Below the pieces are notes generated by a model, which was not told the origin of the DNA, ran no database searches, and saw only the letters and a list, made by a program, of their open reading frames with translations. The position numbers and the translations under genes are program-made. A stretch of DNA of 64,000 nt. Origin: Pampus argenteus. Its lineage: Eukaryota; Chordata; Actinopteri; Scombriformes; Stromateidae. Position 1 is the first letter of the stretch, and each line of letters opens with the position of its first letter. Where the stretch lies: positions 816,001 to 880,000 of the forward strand of contig CM072881.1 in the NCBI GenBank assembly GCA_036937835.1, given 5' to 3'. Below, one piece after another: positions 30,905-44,992 of the stretch.

Positions 30905-31400
30905 ACTGATATGACAAGGGCTTGTTTCCTGAAAGCAGAGTAGAGTTAAATATGAGGTTTCCTAAAAGTCTCAGATCATCTGTGTTTTGCCTCCTGATCT
31001 ACAGGGAAACTGTAATCAATGTACTTTTGGAAGCACATGCTCTTAGGAAACAGATCAAAAGCTGCATTTACACATGAACAGAAGATCTGTTCTTCTGGGC
31101 TTGTGTTACTGTGTCATTGACATGAATTGTACATATTGTAGATGACTTGAGAATGTATTTTACATTTTATATGATGTTGTTAATACAGTGGATTTGTATA
31201 TATCTTTTCAAACTAAACAAGATGCACTATACACAGACATGGAACACTTTAATCATCTCGGAGGTGTATCTATAGGATTATGTACATATGTAGAGTCTGT
31301 TTATATAACTTTTGAATCTTACTCCAACTTATTTAAGTGTTGTATTGTATGGGCTTTTTATTTAATAAAACCGTTTTGTGGGAATCTTGTTTACCTGTAC
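30905..31400 (+). promoter_or_regulatory. cyp26a1 3' UTR with poly(A) signal
   Basis: An AT-rich region follows the stop, and AATAAA at 31364-31369 lies about 460 bases downstream. It is followed by a GT-rich stretch (TTTTGTGGGAATCTTG) suitable as a downstream element. The exact cleavage site is not determined. Confidence 0.55.
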
Positions 31401-34080
31401 TATAAAGATTAAGATAATACATTCATGTTTTGAAATATAAGATAATTAGCTTTCTGTGAGTTGAAATGATTGAGATTAATTTGATATCCTGAGCTGGAGC
31501 TAGGTGGCAGTTAGAGGGGGAAAAACAACCTGGTTGTCAAAAATTCACAAATACACTTAACACATCTAAAGCTCACTGACTGACACATACTTCTTGAATT
31601 GTTTTGAAAATGGTCCTATTTCACTTTCAAAAACAAAGGTATCAGCATGTTTCCCAAAATGTTCCCAAAATAATCTTACATTTAGTTTCCAGAGTTGAAG
31701 AAAAAAACAGGATGTAATTAAACTATTTAAAGCACTCATGCTGACCTGGAATCACAACTTCATTATAAACACAGGATATAATGAATACAAATGGTTTAAA
31801 TGAAGCTGTTAGTGAGCTGTGTGGGTGTGTTTGGACATGACGAGATAAAGGGCAGCTATCTGCTGTTTATTTGAGAACACCAGGTATGAATGTCGGATGA
31901 TGATACTTAATGTATTTACTCTGTACACACAGAGGGTGGGTGGTCCGAACACACACACACACACACACACACATTCCATTATCCTTACAGTATCAATACA
32001 TTCTGAGGAGAAAAGGAAGATACAAGAAAAATCTGGAATCCATAGAAGGAGGGAAAGCAAAGCAGAGGGCTGATGACCCTGGCAGATGAGCAGACGGAGG
32101 GTGAAACAGAGTTCACACTGATCAGTTCACTTTCAGGGCACTGAACCAGTATAAACCTCTAGTGGAACTTCATAAGATACTCTGCTAGTAATTCATTTCA
32201 TAAGTTCAGACTGCTTTAATAGTGTGTTTGTGGAGCATTTTTCCAACCCTGTGTCCATCCACCCATAATTATCTACAGTGGCTGGAGCCCAACTTGCTTT
32301 GTGTAGTATAGTGATGAGGCTTGTTGGATGGTTGAACAGCCTCCCTCCCTCCCACACCCTTTCAATGTCGAAACAGCAGGAGCTGTGTATGGCCATTTCT
32401 GTAACTTTCCAAAACCGTCAGTTCATTAATTCTGACATTCACTCCCACGTCGCATTGATTGGTCAGATATGTGGAGGTGAGAATGTAAGCAGGGTTTCAA
32501 ATTCTCTCACTTTTCATGTGTATATTGGTCATTCAGAAGAGGTATAAAAACCTTTGATTTAAGACAACACATAGTATGTAGTAATTCTTTTTTTTAGCTT
32601 AACCCAATTCTTACAGTGGTAGGTTGGGTTTGATCAGTTCCAATCTCATGTCTGGGTGTTGGGTTGCTACAGAGAGTACAGGGGCTGAGGAGTTGTTTAG
32701 TTGAATATATTTAGAATATGTAAGTCTAGTCTGCCTGGCTCATATGTCCTTGATCTGACTGAGGTTTATGCAAGTTAAAATCTTATGACCAGGGCTCTGA
32801 ATATCAGTTTTATTGATAAATGCATGCCGCTGTCCTTGGTGCTGAAGTAGCAGACACATTTGTAATTCCACCTTTTTCACTCAATCCTGCCCTTCTGCCA
32901 GTTTCATCTAATATTGTCAAATACTCAATTCTATACTGTATCCAAGTAGCCAATATACTCTATAGAGTGGTGTCACCTTCGTGATCAAAGTGACAAGTAG
33001 TAACATGTAGTCACAGAAGAGCGAGAGGATCATAGAGACACACTGCTAATGCAAACTGCATTATTCCTAAAATATTCTTATAATATTTCTATTGAAGGTT
33101 AGAGCTGACTTCTTGCACATAAAACTATAAACACTATATTTTCCTTACTTTTACCATATGCTGCACATAGGAACAATCATGGTGATAGTGTTCTTCTTGA
33201 CAGCATGAGAAACATTTTGACTGCATGTCTTTGTAATACTGTTTAGCTAGCAGACTAACGGCAGCCTCACTGGCAGATGTGTTTTGGCCTCTTTCACAAG
33301 TTGTTTCTCTTTCTGGTGCCGTTCTGATTTACACAGCCTCCTCCACTCCATGTTTACTTCTTAGCATTGTACTGTTGTCCCTGGCCCTTGTTTATTACTG
33401 TGCTACTTGCGATTATTGGATCCACAAATGCTCAACTGTTGTACTTATTGTAAGTCACTCTGGATAAGAGTTTAAGGTTAATACCCAAATAGTAATAGTA
33501 AATTGTAGCTGACACCTTTATGTCCGGCCATCCTATCCCTGCTGGTCCAGCCCTTGAACGATGTGAATGAACTTTTCTGAACTTTGCCTTTTCTCCTCAT
33601 TCTAAAGAGTGTCTGCTTCCCTCCATTGTTAACCATCAACCAGTGAAGACAAAACTTTGCATGGCCAAGGCCATTTTTGTCAAAATTTGTGACCATTGTG
33701 GTGAATTTACAACACAGTATTGAAAGAGGTTTGAAAGTAGCTTGCTTTCAATAAGATCCTCAGCCCTGAACATACTCCAGTGTAAATCATTGTAATAGCT
33801 AGTGAAGTAGTGTTCTTGAAGGCAGCACTTTTATACGCCGACCACTTTGTTGCCATGAAGAGTACATGGCAGAGAGGTGAGAGGTGGAGTCTGCTGAGAC
33901 AAACAGGAGAAAAAAGAAAAAATCTGATCTGCTTTCAAAGGTTTACAGCGCTTTGGATATTGTAAATTATTCAAGTGTTTTAAGTGTTTCCACTCACTAT
34001 ACACTGTAACAAGTATAGAAATAAATATACAATACTCTGTAAAGGTTTTAAGCATTTTAGATGTTATGGATTCTTATCCA
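31401..34080. other. Intergenic stretch without recognised genes
   Basis: No exon-like ORF is supported. A (CA)n run lies at 31949-31973. Around 33430-33470, TTGTAAGTCACTCTGGATAA resembles the widely dispersed fish repeat tail TAAGTCGCTYTGGATAA, probably the end of an old retroposon. Confidence 0.5.
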
Positions 34081-34099
34081 TATTGCAATCCCATCAGAG

Positions 34100-34340
34100 A
34101 GGCATCTGATCAGTCCTAAATTTATTCTGCAGCATGCAGCAAAGACATACAAAAACACACAGCCAGAGTCATAAAGATCTATCTTCAGGAGTAACAGATG
34201 ATTTGACCCCAGAGAGTCTGATCTCAACATCATGGAGTCAGTCTGGAATACATGAAGACACAGATGGTGAACTTCTCCAAGATACTTGGAACAACCAACC
34301 TAAATCAAAACATGCGCCATGGCATCCACAAAGAGGCTGT
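34100..34340 (+). pseudogene. Tc1-type transposase relic
   Basis: The + strand gives RVIKx-like sequence around 34165, then ESDLNIMESVWNT and CTTCTCCAAGATACTTGGAA (LLQDTWNN), across stops. It is the same protein region as the minus-strand relic at 18.6-18.9 kb. Only the C-terminal half survives and no terminal repeats were found. Confidence 0.65.
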
Positions 34341-35974
34341 TATTGAACCCTTCGTGCCAATTCTTAATTCAGTCTCACTGATGTTGACAGACAGTCATTA
34401 TTATATCATTCTATGTAAATGACATTATGTATAATAAGTTATGCTACAATGAAATGATACAATTATACTATATTATATCTGTTAGATTTAGTCTTGAAGA
34501 TTATCAGCTTTCAAACAATTTACACAGAAAAAAAGTTTTGAATGACATTTATTATTTTATGTTTGAAAATGACAAATAACTGTGCACACTGGTTGGGGGC
34601 TAAAAATGTACATCAAACAAATATTTGGTAGAAGAAGGAATGAATCAAATAAAACTAATCAAATGAAGGTCAGTGTGTGATTAATCTGACACAGTGAAGA
34701 TGCACTTTAACAATGGCCAGCTATTTGGTCTGATGACCAAGGTCATTGAGAGTCAATCGTCTTACAGCGTCTGTGATGGAGAAGTCACTGCAAGTCAATG
34801 GCAGCGTTAATTCCTCAAACTGTGTTTGCACAGCGTCTGCTGGCCCCTCTGCCCCTGCTGTGGAGTCATATGAGTGTTCAACAAGAGATGCTAATGGAGT
34901 CGTTAGCATGGTTGTTAGTGGCTCACTGTGATTATTCATAATTTGAGAGTCTGTTGACAAGTTCAGCAGGTCAGGCAGAGTTCAGCACCCTGGGAGAGAG
35001 CTGCTTTTTACATCAGCACCACTTTATCCCAGAACTACCTCTACCGGTTTACATGCCACTGTTTGTGGTGAAATGTTTTAAATGCTAAAGAGTTTCATTT
35101 AAAAATGCATTCCTGTCAAATAAATAAGGAAATAATTAACCAGGTTTATTGCTATTTTTAATTATATTTTAATTATTTGACAAAACATCAATTTACAATT
35201 TCACAAAAACACTTTAACACTGTGGTATAAAACTCCATCAATTAAAGTTTATCATTCCCTGAAGATAATATTAATAAGTCTGTCACTTAGTTTATGTGTG
35301 TGTTGTTGTATGCTTCTAAGTGTCTGTATAAGTGAGTATGAGTATGCATGTGTGGATTTCCTACTCCTTCAGGTTAGTAGGTTAATAGTAGTTACAGTAC
35401 CTCTTAGATGATGTATATCTGTAAATAGAGCTGTTATGGTTGATCTGGCAGGACAACAGAGAGCATAGAATGCCGCGACATCTTGACAGCTGCTAAATTA
35501 GCTACACCGAGAGCAGCTGCACACACGCCCCTTGAATCGGGTTGTGGGTTGCCAGGTTGCGGTGACAGATGGGTTGAAATTGTATGTAGTGTTTGTGTCT
35601 GGCAACTTGGTTAAAGTTTTAGGGTCATGCAAATTATGGGAGTATTTCAAATCAGATTATATTCTGGTACAGCAAGCACACACCAAGTTCTTCCTCTTTC
35701 CCTTACTTTAGAATACAGAATGCTGTCACACTAATGAATGATTCATTACAATATGTCTTTATTTACAGAAGGCAGGAATTGTTAGTCACACCATCTGAAT
35801 GTGTTTTCATTATTATATTTACTTAGATGCTGATTTAGCAGGTATCTCGTGAACTATTTATAACTGTCTAGAGTCTGGAAGTCACATCTTATTTACTTCC
35901 TGTCAGATGCCAGGGCCATTAAGAGACACCCAAAGGTGAAAGTCAAGATAGTTTAGATAGAGTCACTTTCAACT

Positions 35975-36009
<35 letters not shown>

Positions 36010-39000
36010 AATGCATGCAAAAAGTCTCCCTTTCAGACTCAAAGTCACATTCACATTTGCAGGGTTGTAAACAGGAGGCCAAGAGGCTAAATATACTACA
36101 AATAAAGCAAATTACTGCTGCTTCCAGTCTTTCTGTTAAAGGAAAAGCTCTAACACTTGAATGTACTAGAGCTTAACCTCTGTGGGTAAACAAAGACTTG
36201 GGCCCAACATAGTATTTAAAAAGACTGGCAAACATAGGAGGGGGCGCCAAAAGTCCAGACCCCAACTCCTTGCATGGCTCACAACTTGCACCTAGGGGCA
36301 AAATGTTGGCACAGCTAAACTTCCGTTTCCCACTGAACAAGACCCACACAGAACACATAAGAGGTTCCTGTGACATCACCAGAAGAAACGCAGCTAAAGA
36401 AGGAAGTAACTCTGTGTTTGTTTCACTTCATGAGATTGCCCAACAGACTTCACAGTGAACTGTGTCTGTATGCTATAGTGAGAGTGACAGTGTCTCCCCA
36501 CAGCTATTAGGATCTCTGTTGCTTCGGTGTTCTCTCCACTTTCCCTCTTTAGTGACCACTAGGGAAGTAACAGTTCTGAAACCAAGACCACAACCATATT
36601 TTTGATAGTTTTCTAGTGATATGATAGATGTTTGTTAAATGCTAAAGTTAATACATTCCGTTATAACCTTAAGGAGAAGCTGTTTGTCATTATTTGCATA
36701 CATATTGTGGTAACAGCTGGTTGCAAGAGACTCAGATTCAAATCCTCACTGTCTTATGAATTATAAATGTTAATGTTCCTCACATTAGACATTGACATTA
36801 TTAAGTTGAGACTTTATCCACTTTTTGGTTATTGGTCCTTGTTTCTCTGTGGTGCCCCGTAATTGTTCATTTATATTCATATTTTTATTGATTTTTAATA
36901 ATTCCTAATTAATCTATGATAATTATTAATTACTGTCAATAACCTGTTCCTACCAGTACACAATAAGGGGTTTCTGGAGTTGGAGGTGCAGTATGATTGC
37001 ACCCACTATAGATGGTTTCACTGTTCACAGCTTCAGCTACAGAACAACCTCTATCATCCTCTGTACTAAACAGGACAACTACTCAATGGGGATGGTTGGA
37101 AAAGGAGAATAAAGAGATTAGGACAAAATAATATGTTAAAAACTGAAGTCCCCTTAGCGTTTCTGTCACATCTTGACAGATGGTGAAAACCAAACGTGAA
37201 GCAGTACGTTTTTGCTATGCCACAGTAAGCAGTTTACCCAATGTTAAAATGTGAATAGCCTTCTAATGCACTCGCAGAAGTCACAGCCAAAACCAGGAAA
37301 CTAAAGAAACCAGGTAAAGGAGAGAATTCAAACACTAACGTCTTGTCAGTATAAGCTTGCTAATGTTACTGATTTCATTTTGTTCACTTTCAGTTTTATC
37401 TTTAGCCATGCTAGGAGCTTTACTCTAAAGATGATGAATCTGTTGATATGCTGATATACCACTTTGGTCCAGACTGAAATCGCTCACTAATGGATGGATA
37501 GTTGTGCAGACATTCATGGTCCCCAGAGGATGAACGTTAATGACAGAGATCCTGTAACTTTTCTTCTAGCGCCAGCAATGATAGAATCCCACCATACTGC
37601 TTTATGCAGGATCTGAATTGCTGTATCAAAATAAGGACTACAGTACTTAATTGAATTTCACTATCCTAAAATCAAGATATTCAAAATATAAATTTCTCAC
37701 TTTTGTTTAGTTTTTTCACAGGTATGTTGCTGCAGTAGACACAAAAGGTAATAATTAAATTTACTGTGTACTTTACGGTTAGTGAAGAGTGTGGCGAACA
37801 TTGTTGACTTGCAGCTGAACAGCTCCCATGTTATTTACATTAAACTTTGATGTTTTGTTGACCCATTTATTTTTTGTTGATCTTACCTTTTACCTTTGTG
37901 GACTTCTTCTGTCACTCTATAATAATCATTTGTTCCTAACCTTATCTTTACAATAACTAAACAACAATACAAACCTCAAAAAATTAGAACACAACAGTAA
38001 ATACTTAAGTAATTACATATAACATAGCATCTGATCAATACGCATCTTTATCTGTTCATGAATGCTGTCTGATACGGTCAAAAGCTCCACAACAAGCAAG
38101 TAAGTAGCCAATGAGTTAAGCTTGTTTTGTAAACAATCGTTTGGCTCCCTCTGGAATCTTTAAATTGGTGTTGGAACACCCTGAGGACTCTGTGTCTGGA
38201 GAGGAAACATGCATAGACAAGCAGTGATGACATTACACCACCTATCACACAAGAACTAGATATGTTCACTTCAATCATTTTGGAGATGTGAAGACAAATA
38301 ACAAATCTCAGTAAAATGTATTCTACTCCAGTAGTTTGTGTAATTATTTCTTATGCATATATATTCATACTAATATACATATAGTGAATGTAATATATAA
38401 AAACACGAGAGCAAACACAAAAAATGAATATGTGTGTTCAATTATATGTTCAACAGAGCAAGATCTCTTTCTCCAGCTTATGTATGGTTGGATCATTTAA
38501 AACATTGTAGCCTATGATGAATTAACCAGCGTGGTTTCTTAACACATTAGTAAAACACTGACCAAAAATGATCAGAAATATTATTATTGTCTGGAAATGC
38601 TAATTCATATGATGTGTTACAAAAAATGGCATACGTGTATTCATGGCTGTCCATGGCTCTAAGGTTGAAATATTGAACATTGGTGGTAATAAGTGTTACT
38701 CTCTGTGAGTCAGGAAAACCTTTGCATCTTGATCTGTTGTAAGTATTTTAATAGCCCTTGCATGGTTTGTAGAGAGTAAGGTAGAGAGTAGAACTCTGGT
38801 CCCAGATAGAGAAATCCTCTCTGTTCCACTGCTGTCAGAGACCACAGGGGTTACAATGTGCAGATTTTCTAGGCTGCCTGTTGTTCTCAAACATACTTCG
38901 CCAAGTTCAAAAGTTCAGCAGAGCTGAGAAAACTGTCAAGGACTTTAGAAGCAAGTAGTTTACTCTTCTGGATTACACTACTTCTTATAACAGTGATTCC

Positions 39001-39360
39001 CACTAAGGTTCAGGAAATACCAGGATGATACAATTTAAGTCCAAGGTAAGGGTGACACTATTGACTTAGCAAAGAGATAATCTAGGAGGCAACGATAACA
39101 CACACACATACGTTGGGTTTCCATCTCTTCAGGGGACATTACATAGACTTACATTCATTTTCTCAAGACTTGTTTTATTTCTGTCAAGCAGAAAAGGAAA
39201 GGAGTTTGTCAAAAGTTAAACAGTTGCAGACGTAAAATGTATCTTCATGCCAGGGAGAGTTAGTGTGATTCATTATTTGATTGTAACTCACAATCTATGT
39301 TGTGTTTCTGTGGTCAAATTTCTATTTTGTTTGTATCATCTTCAGGAAAACTGCAACACC
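34341..39360. other. Intergenic stretch, unassigned
   Basis: AT-rich DNA with a (CA)n run at 35983-36008. ORFs over 60 codons are scattered on both strands, with no flanking splice pattern or recognisable domain. Confidence 0.5.
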
Positions 39361-39366
39361 CTCCCC

Positions 39367-40030
39367 CATTATCAGAATCAGAATAATCTTTATTGTCATT
39401 GTACTGAGGGGTACAACAAAAGTTAGGGATATGAGAATAATCTAACAGTATTGAAACAACTAATTCCACCATCACCATAACCTTTTCTAACCCAGCAACG
39501 TCTTGCTGTGAGCCAACAGTGCTAACCACATGATCGTTGAGATAGATATTGAATGGTTAAAAAAAATCAAAGACTTACGTTATATACATATAGTAGGTAG
39601 TTACAGTATACATAGCCCGTTCCAATATACAGTAGTGAGTGGAATATATTGCACATTTTGTATTTCACAGTAAAATAAATATATATAATATGTAGGTGAA
39701 GGTCCATTATAGTGTTCTAGGGTTATTGTACTGGAAAATGACATACAGAGAAGTACCTGATACCAAAAGCAAGTGGAGCTGAATAGAGATGAGTAGTGTT
39801 AAGATGATACTATGTAATCAAAAACGACTTCAGTTAACTGTTATTAAGTGTCACTGTGAAGGAGAAGAAACTGTTCCTGTGTTCGGTGGTTTTGGTGAAT
39901 AGGTTCTGTGGCACCTGCCAGCAGGGAGAAATTGGAACAGGTAATGTCCAGGGTGTGAGGGTGGGGATTTTTCCTACCTTTTTCCAACTCTGGAGGTGTA
40001 CAGGGCATGGATGGTGGGCAGGTCAGCACC
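39367..40030 (-). mobile_element. LINE 3' region remnant, minus strand
   Basis: ATCAGAATCAGAATAATCTT at the left is the reversed 3' tail of a dispersed fish non-LTR element. At 39844-40030 the minus strand reads through a degraded LINE C-terminal region (LLAGATEPIHQNHRTQEQFL). The intervening part is diverged. The family is not certain. Confidence 0.5.
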
Positions 40031-41273
40031 AATAATCAGATCACCAATGTCAGAAACAGCATCATTACAACATTGTGGACTCTCATCCTCATCATTTGGG
40101 GTGATGTTAACCTGCTGTACAGTAGCCTGATGTATTTTCTGAGAAGTTGCAATGCTACACTTGTGATTTTTCCTCTATGGGAAATCAGCTAGCTACAGCT
40201 AGAGATAAGATATTGTTGAGATAAACAGGAAGAAAAGTAAGTGTACCAGTATCCCCACTCTCTAAAACCTCATGTGTTTTCTGTTCAAAGTGAAAACTGT
40301 GCTGTTAAAATACATTTAACATAATAAAATGTCAGCTTTCATACACATTTATACAAAATATTGTGGTAATGAATTCTGTGAAACCCATTTAGCAGATACA
40401 ATGTGCTATGATGTTGTAATTGTAACGCATGCGGTGTGGAGGGTTTAATTGCTAAAATGTGTCTTTTATTGTACAAATCTATGCACTTAGAATTGAACTG
40501 AATGCATAGATTCTTTCCAAAAATGAATTACAACAAATAGAACACTATTCTCTGAAAGCTCTGCAATCGGCTCCATGTGAGCATTCTCACACTTTGACAG
40601 AAACATTGAGCCGAGCTGAGGAAGGATTAGAAGACAAGATAGACCAGGTGAGGAGGTCATGAGGGTCACATCACTGAACTTTTACAAGGATTCCCCACTT
40701 TCATGAGCCCAGGAGCAATCAAACATCTGAAAGACAATAAAAAGGAAATAAAGGACACAAACAACACTTGTCCTCTGTCGTTAACGTCTCCTCAATGTCA
40801 TTTACATCCAAATGCCACACCCTGCCTCATAAACACTGATACGCCAATGTAGACTCTCTGATGTCTCTAGTCAGTGGATACACCCCCCACACATACACAA
40901 AAAAGCCATTAGTAAATGGTAATACCAGAATACACCATATAATTGACCAAGTACAACCTATTTATTAAATTTTACTTCACACACAGACACACACACACAC
41001 ACACACACCTAAGATTAGCTGATGGTGGTTGAGGCCATGTAGAGGCCAAAGGATCTAACAGGTCTATGCCACATTTCAGAGAACATCAGTCCTTTGAAGA
41101 GGAGGAAAGAAAGAAAAAAGGTCATTGTCTCTGAGCAGACGCCAATATAAGTTTTCACCAGCCTGAGTGAGTCAGGAAGGGCAGAAATCCCCCACACACC
41201 CTGGTGTTGTTAAGATTTAAGACTAAATGTTGCATACAGTTCAGGTAAACTGGACATCTTGTTTGTCAGTAAA

Positions 41274-41340
41274 TAATTCAATTCAATTACTTTATTTATC
41301 CCACAACGGGGAAATTCACTTATTACCAGCAGCGGAAAAA
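41274..41340 (-). mobile_element. LINE/SINE tail, minus strand
   Basis: CAATTACTTTATTTATCCCA and CAACGGGGAAATTCACTTAT form the reverse of the AATTTCCCC...GGGATAAATAAAG 3' end also seen in the insertion at 20041-20353. Only the tail is present. Confidence 0.5.
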
Positions 41341-41763
41341 AAAAAATAGGAACAAGGATGGAGTGTAAAAGAGGGCAAGCATATAAAAAATAATCCAGTT
41401 ACTGTATTTTTAAACCAAGACCCACTACATACATTTTTCAGTGCAAGTATTTCGATGTATAACAAATGTATTGATAAATATAAGGCAGAGGATTCCAACC
41501 ACCTCACCTTTGCTACTGGGCTGCAAGGAAACAATATGATTTAGCAAAAAAAATTATAAAAATCATGTCACTTTATAGGTTATTTTGTGGTGATAGCTGT
41601 TTTGATTAAATAACCCCGCTCTCTCTCCTTCTGTAAGAGAGAGAGGAAGTTTATGGAAGGTAAACCACAAACACTCTTCATAGTTCAACAGGAACAGCAC
41701 GGAGAATGAGGATGACAGAGAGAAAGTTGGACCACAATAAAGCAGTCATTGTGGTGGTAGTGC

Positions 41764-41801
<38 letters not shown>

Positions 41802-43563
41802 AAGAGGGGGTTGTAAAGGTGCTCATCAAGTGACCATCATGCAATGAAACAAAGGTTGAAAGGAAGGCAAGGAGGGAAAGACAGAGTAGGCGTGAAAGAA
41901 TGCCAAGGCCTGGAATGCATTTGGAGGTTACCTTCCAAGCATTTTCCACAAAGACCAACACTTAGTTACATGTACTGAGGGTGTAAGGGCAGGCTGGTGA
42001 CAGACACAGAGCATTAAGTCTGGTGTAAGCTTACAGTTCAACCAAGGTGCACCAGCTGAATGAAGCAACAGGTAAAAGTAAGAAGATGTTTTTTATATGG
42101 AGCTTCTGTGTATAAGCTGAAATTGTCATTTGTTATTGATTTGATACAGAAAGTCAAGTCAATTGTATTTATATAAAATCGCAACAAAAGTCGTCTCATT
42201 ATAATTTTCATATAGAGCAGGTCCAGCCGGGTTCTAGGTAGATGCCATCTGCTTTGAGTAATTACTGATAATTCTTTACAAAAGTATTGATTAATGGGCA
42301 GATTACAATGGAATGTGTTACTGCTGATCCTTATACTGCTAATGAGACCTTTCTGGTTAAATAAAGTTTAATCTGAACACGTTGAGCAAACACTTTACAA
42401 CCCACCAGCCTTTTTCTGAGCTTTCAACTGTATTACATCAGTGGAAGATGTTTTAAAACTCCTATAACATTGTTGGACAGGTTTTATAAAATGGATTCAG
42501 CAGAACCAGAAAAGTCTTTTTTTTCAATACATTCATCTTTCATGTCAAAACCTGGTGGCTACCATCGACCATGCAGTTTAGCCACCAACAGTTGGGTCAT
42601 ATATTGTGTGTTATGCTAGTAGTGGCTAATGTGGAACCGCTAGCCTTCTAACTCCACACCCTCAGATTTTTTTATTTTCAAACTTATACTCTTCAGTCCC
42701 AACTTTGACATAAATTGATGCTTCAAAATGAAATAAGACATCATGAAATAACAATCCATATGAATAAACATAAACATAAGAATAAATATAAATATCTAAG
42801 CGCCATATTGTGAATTGATTGATATTTAAAATGGCTTATTATTAAGAAAAGTAATTTCATCCTGTTTATTTTCACAATAACAAAGTTTATTGCAGGTCTG
42901 TCAGTCAAGATGAATAGGGTGGAGTAAGTTATTGGCTGTTGCTTCAGTCTGAATGAGCAAACAATCACACAACTGGCTAGCAGTAACTCCATGTATTTGA
43001 TGATAATTGTATATATGCGTATATATCACGTGATGTATCTATATCTTCACAGTAGCAATAGCCTCGTCCCACTGTAAAGTGTGTGTGACACTGAACCACA
43101 CTGGTTTATTAACAGTGTTGCACAGATAGAGTGATCAGCCTGTAGCAGCTTTATTACAAGCATATTGTAGCATTCAGAAAAGCAACTACACTTCCACTGA
43201 AGAAACTTCATTTCATGACAATATGCATTTAACATGTTTTCACTTGGTTTGCATGGATAAGCCCTCTTATTCATTTGAATGGATCACTCCAGACAGTTGG
43301 GGTGTAATAGTCAAATAGTAGTTCTCTTTTTGATCAGTGTAGCTGAGAGCAAATGTGTATCTTGTTTTGTTTAATAGAAGTAGCAGGTCCCACAGATCAA
43401 ATCAAAAGTGAGCAAGGAAGTGAAACCTGACCTCGAGTAGTTACTGGAGACACATTCTGATGTCAGGTGTGAACTGTCTCAGCTGGATTTACACACAATC
43501 TGGACACACCTGGTTACAAGATAATAGGTCTGAGCAGGGCTGCAGTTTGGTACACTGTCGTCT

Positions 43564-43597
<34 letters not shown>

Positions 43598-43654
43598 CAC
43601 ATATACATGCAAAGCCACCCACCCACCCACACACATACACACACACACACACAC
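43564..43654. repeat. (CA)n compound microsatellite
   Basis: Two CA runs are separated by GTCACATATACATGCAAAG and (CCCA)n. They generate long artefactual ORFs in several frames. Confidence 0.9.
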
Positions 43655-44336
43655 AGAGAAATGCACATTTGTGTGAGCACATTTATCATCCAATCTCACT
43701 TTCTGTTGGCTCAGTGTATTCCCATGATCAATCATAGTCCAAATGTGTGCTTTGTCATCAGCCATCTTTCATTGTCACCTTCAAAGGACTGTCTTGTCTT
43801 CTTTGTAGAGTGGTATAGGTGTGTATGTGTGTGTGTGTGTTTGAGAGAAAGACAGTGAGCATGAGAGAGACAGAGGAGGAGTTTGTTGTAACCTCTTGTA
43901 TTATGGCTGGTGCTAGTATTTGGCTTTATTCTACAGTTTTATGTTTATTGTGAGGAAACTTTATTAACATATCATAAGGAAACAGTCAAAAAGAAAATTA
44001 AGACACATTTTATTGTAATGTGTTCCTGTCAGTATCTGATGGAGTCAGGGAGACTGAGTGAGGTGTGAAGTGAAGGGGTTTGGCATCACATTTAGGCTAC
44101 AATATCGCCTCTTTAGGCACGGACTGGATCTTTTTCTTGTTTTAACGATCTATGGAAGGTTTTTGTTATAACTAATAGACATAGGTTTGCTGATTCAGCA
44201 CTAACATAATGTATTACAGGACACTACAGGACTGTATATCAGCAGCTCGGAAACAATAAAAGTTTCTACCAAACCTGCCAATTCCGCGTCTGAGTCTGCC
44301 ATCTTGTTCTGGACCTGACAGTACACTTCGGCCAGA

Positions 44337-44992
44337 ATGGACTCAGCGGAAAAAGAAGGTTAGGCTGCTGCCATTCAGGCTCAGGAGGCTCGGCTTTCTC
44401 GCCAGGAGGAGTTTCAGGCAGCCGTGGCAGGGCACCTGACACTCCTAACAAGCCAGATAATGGGACTAACCACGCAGCTGTGACAAACTGCCGTTCAACC
44501 CCGAGCTTCTGTGAACACCGCCGTTGCAGCTCCCAGTCCCGAACCCAGCACACCATCGGTTGGACCTCGCCTGGCATCTCCAGAACCGTACTCCGGAGAA
44601 CCTGGTCTATGTCGACCTTTCCTCACGACCTGTGATATTCATTTTGAGCTCTTTTCCCAGGCCTTTCCCACGGATCGAGCAAAAGTGGCATTTGTCATTT
44701 CACACCTCACGAGGGAGGCGAGGTCCTGGGCTACAGCTGAATGGGCCAGACAAGCCACTCTTTGCTCGGTGTTTGAGGACTTCAGATCGGCACTGTTACA
44801 GACTTTCGATCCCATCTACACCGACTGAGAGAAAGCTAGAGAGCTGAGCTACCTGGTCCAAGGCCAAGACACCGTGAGTAATTACGCCATTCGTTTTCGC
44901 ACGTTGGCGGCAGGGAGTGGTTGGAACGATACTGCCTTATATGACATGTTTTTGAAGGGGCTGTCGGTACAGATCCAGAAAATTTGATCACC
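44337..44992 (+). pseudogene. Gypsy gag, interrupted
   Basis: ATG at 44337 begins MDSAEKEG and is followed by an in-frame TAG (44361). The frame then continues through a Gln-rich segment and a retrotransposon-gag-like core (EPYSGEPGLCRPFL, ARSWATAEWA, FDPIYTD, SNYAIRFRTLAAGSGWN) with further stops near 44826 and 44983. Gag packages element RNA into cytoplasmic particles. This copy cannot make an intact product. Confidence 0.75.

Larger units (their letters stand above)
40031..44100. other. Intergenic stretch with repeats only
   Basis: CA/TG microsatellites occur at about 40981-41009, 41767-41800, 43564-43595 and 43620-43654. A minus-strand LINE tail lies at 41274-41340 and another short interspersed remnant near 42150-42180. 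No protein-coding exon could be supported. Confidence 0.5.

Noticed and set aside
34134..34346. 70-codon ORF as a host exon
   Set aside because: It overlaps a decayed Tc1 transposase in another frame.
43460..43858. 132-codon ORF through CA repeats
   Set aside because: Most residues are Thr-His or Cys-Val runs from dinucleotide repeats.
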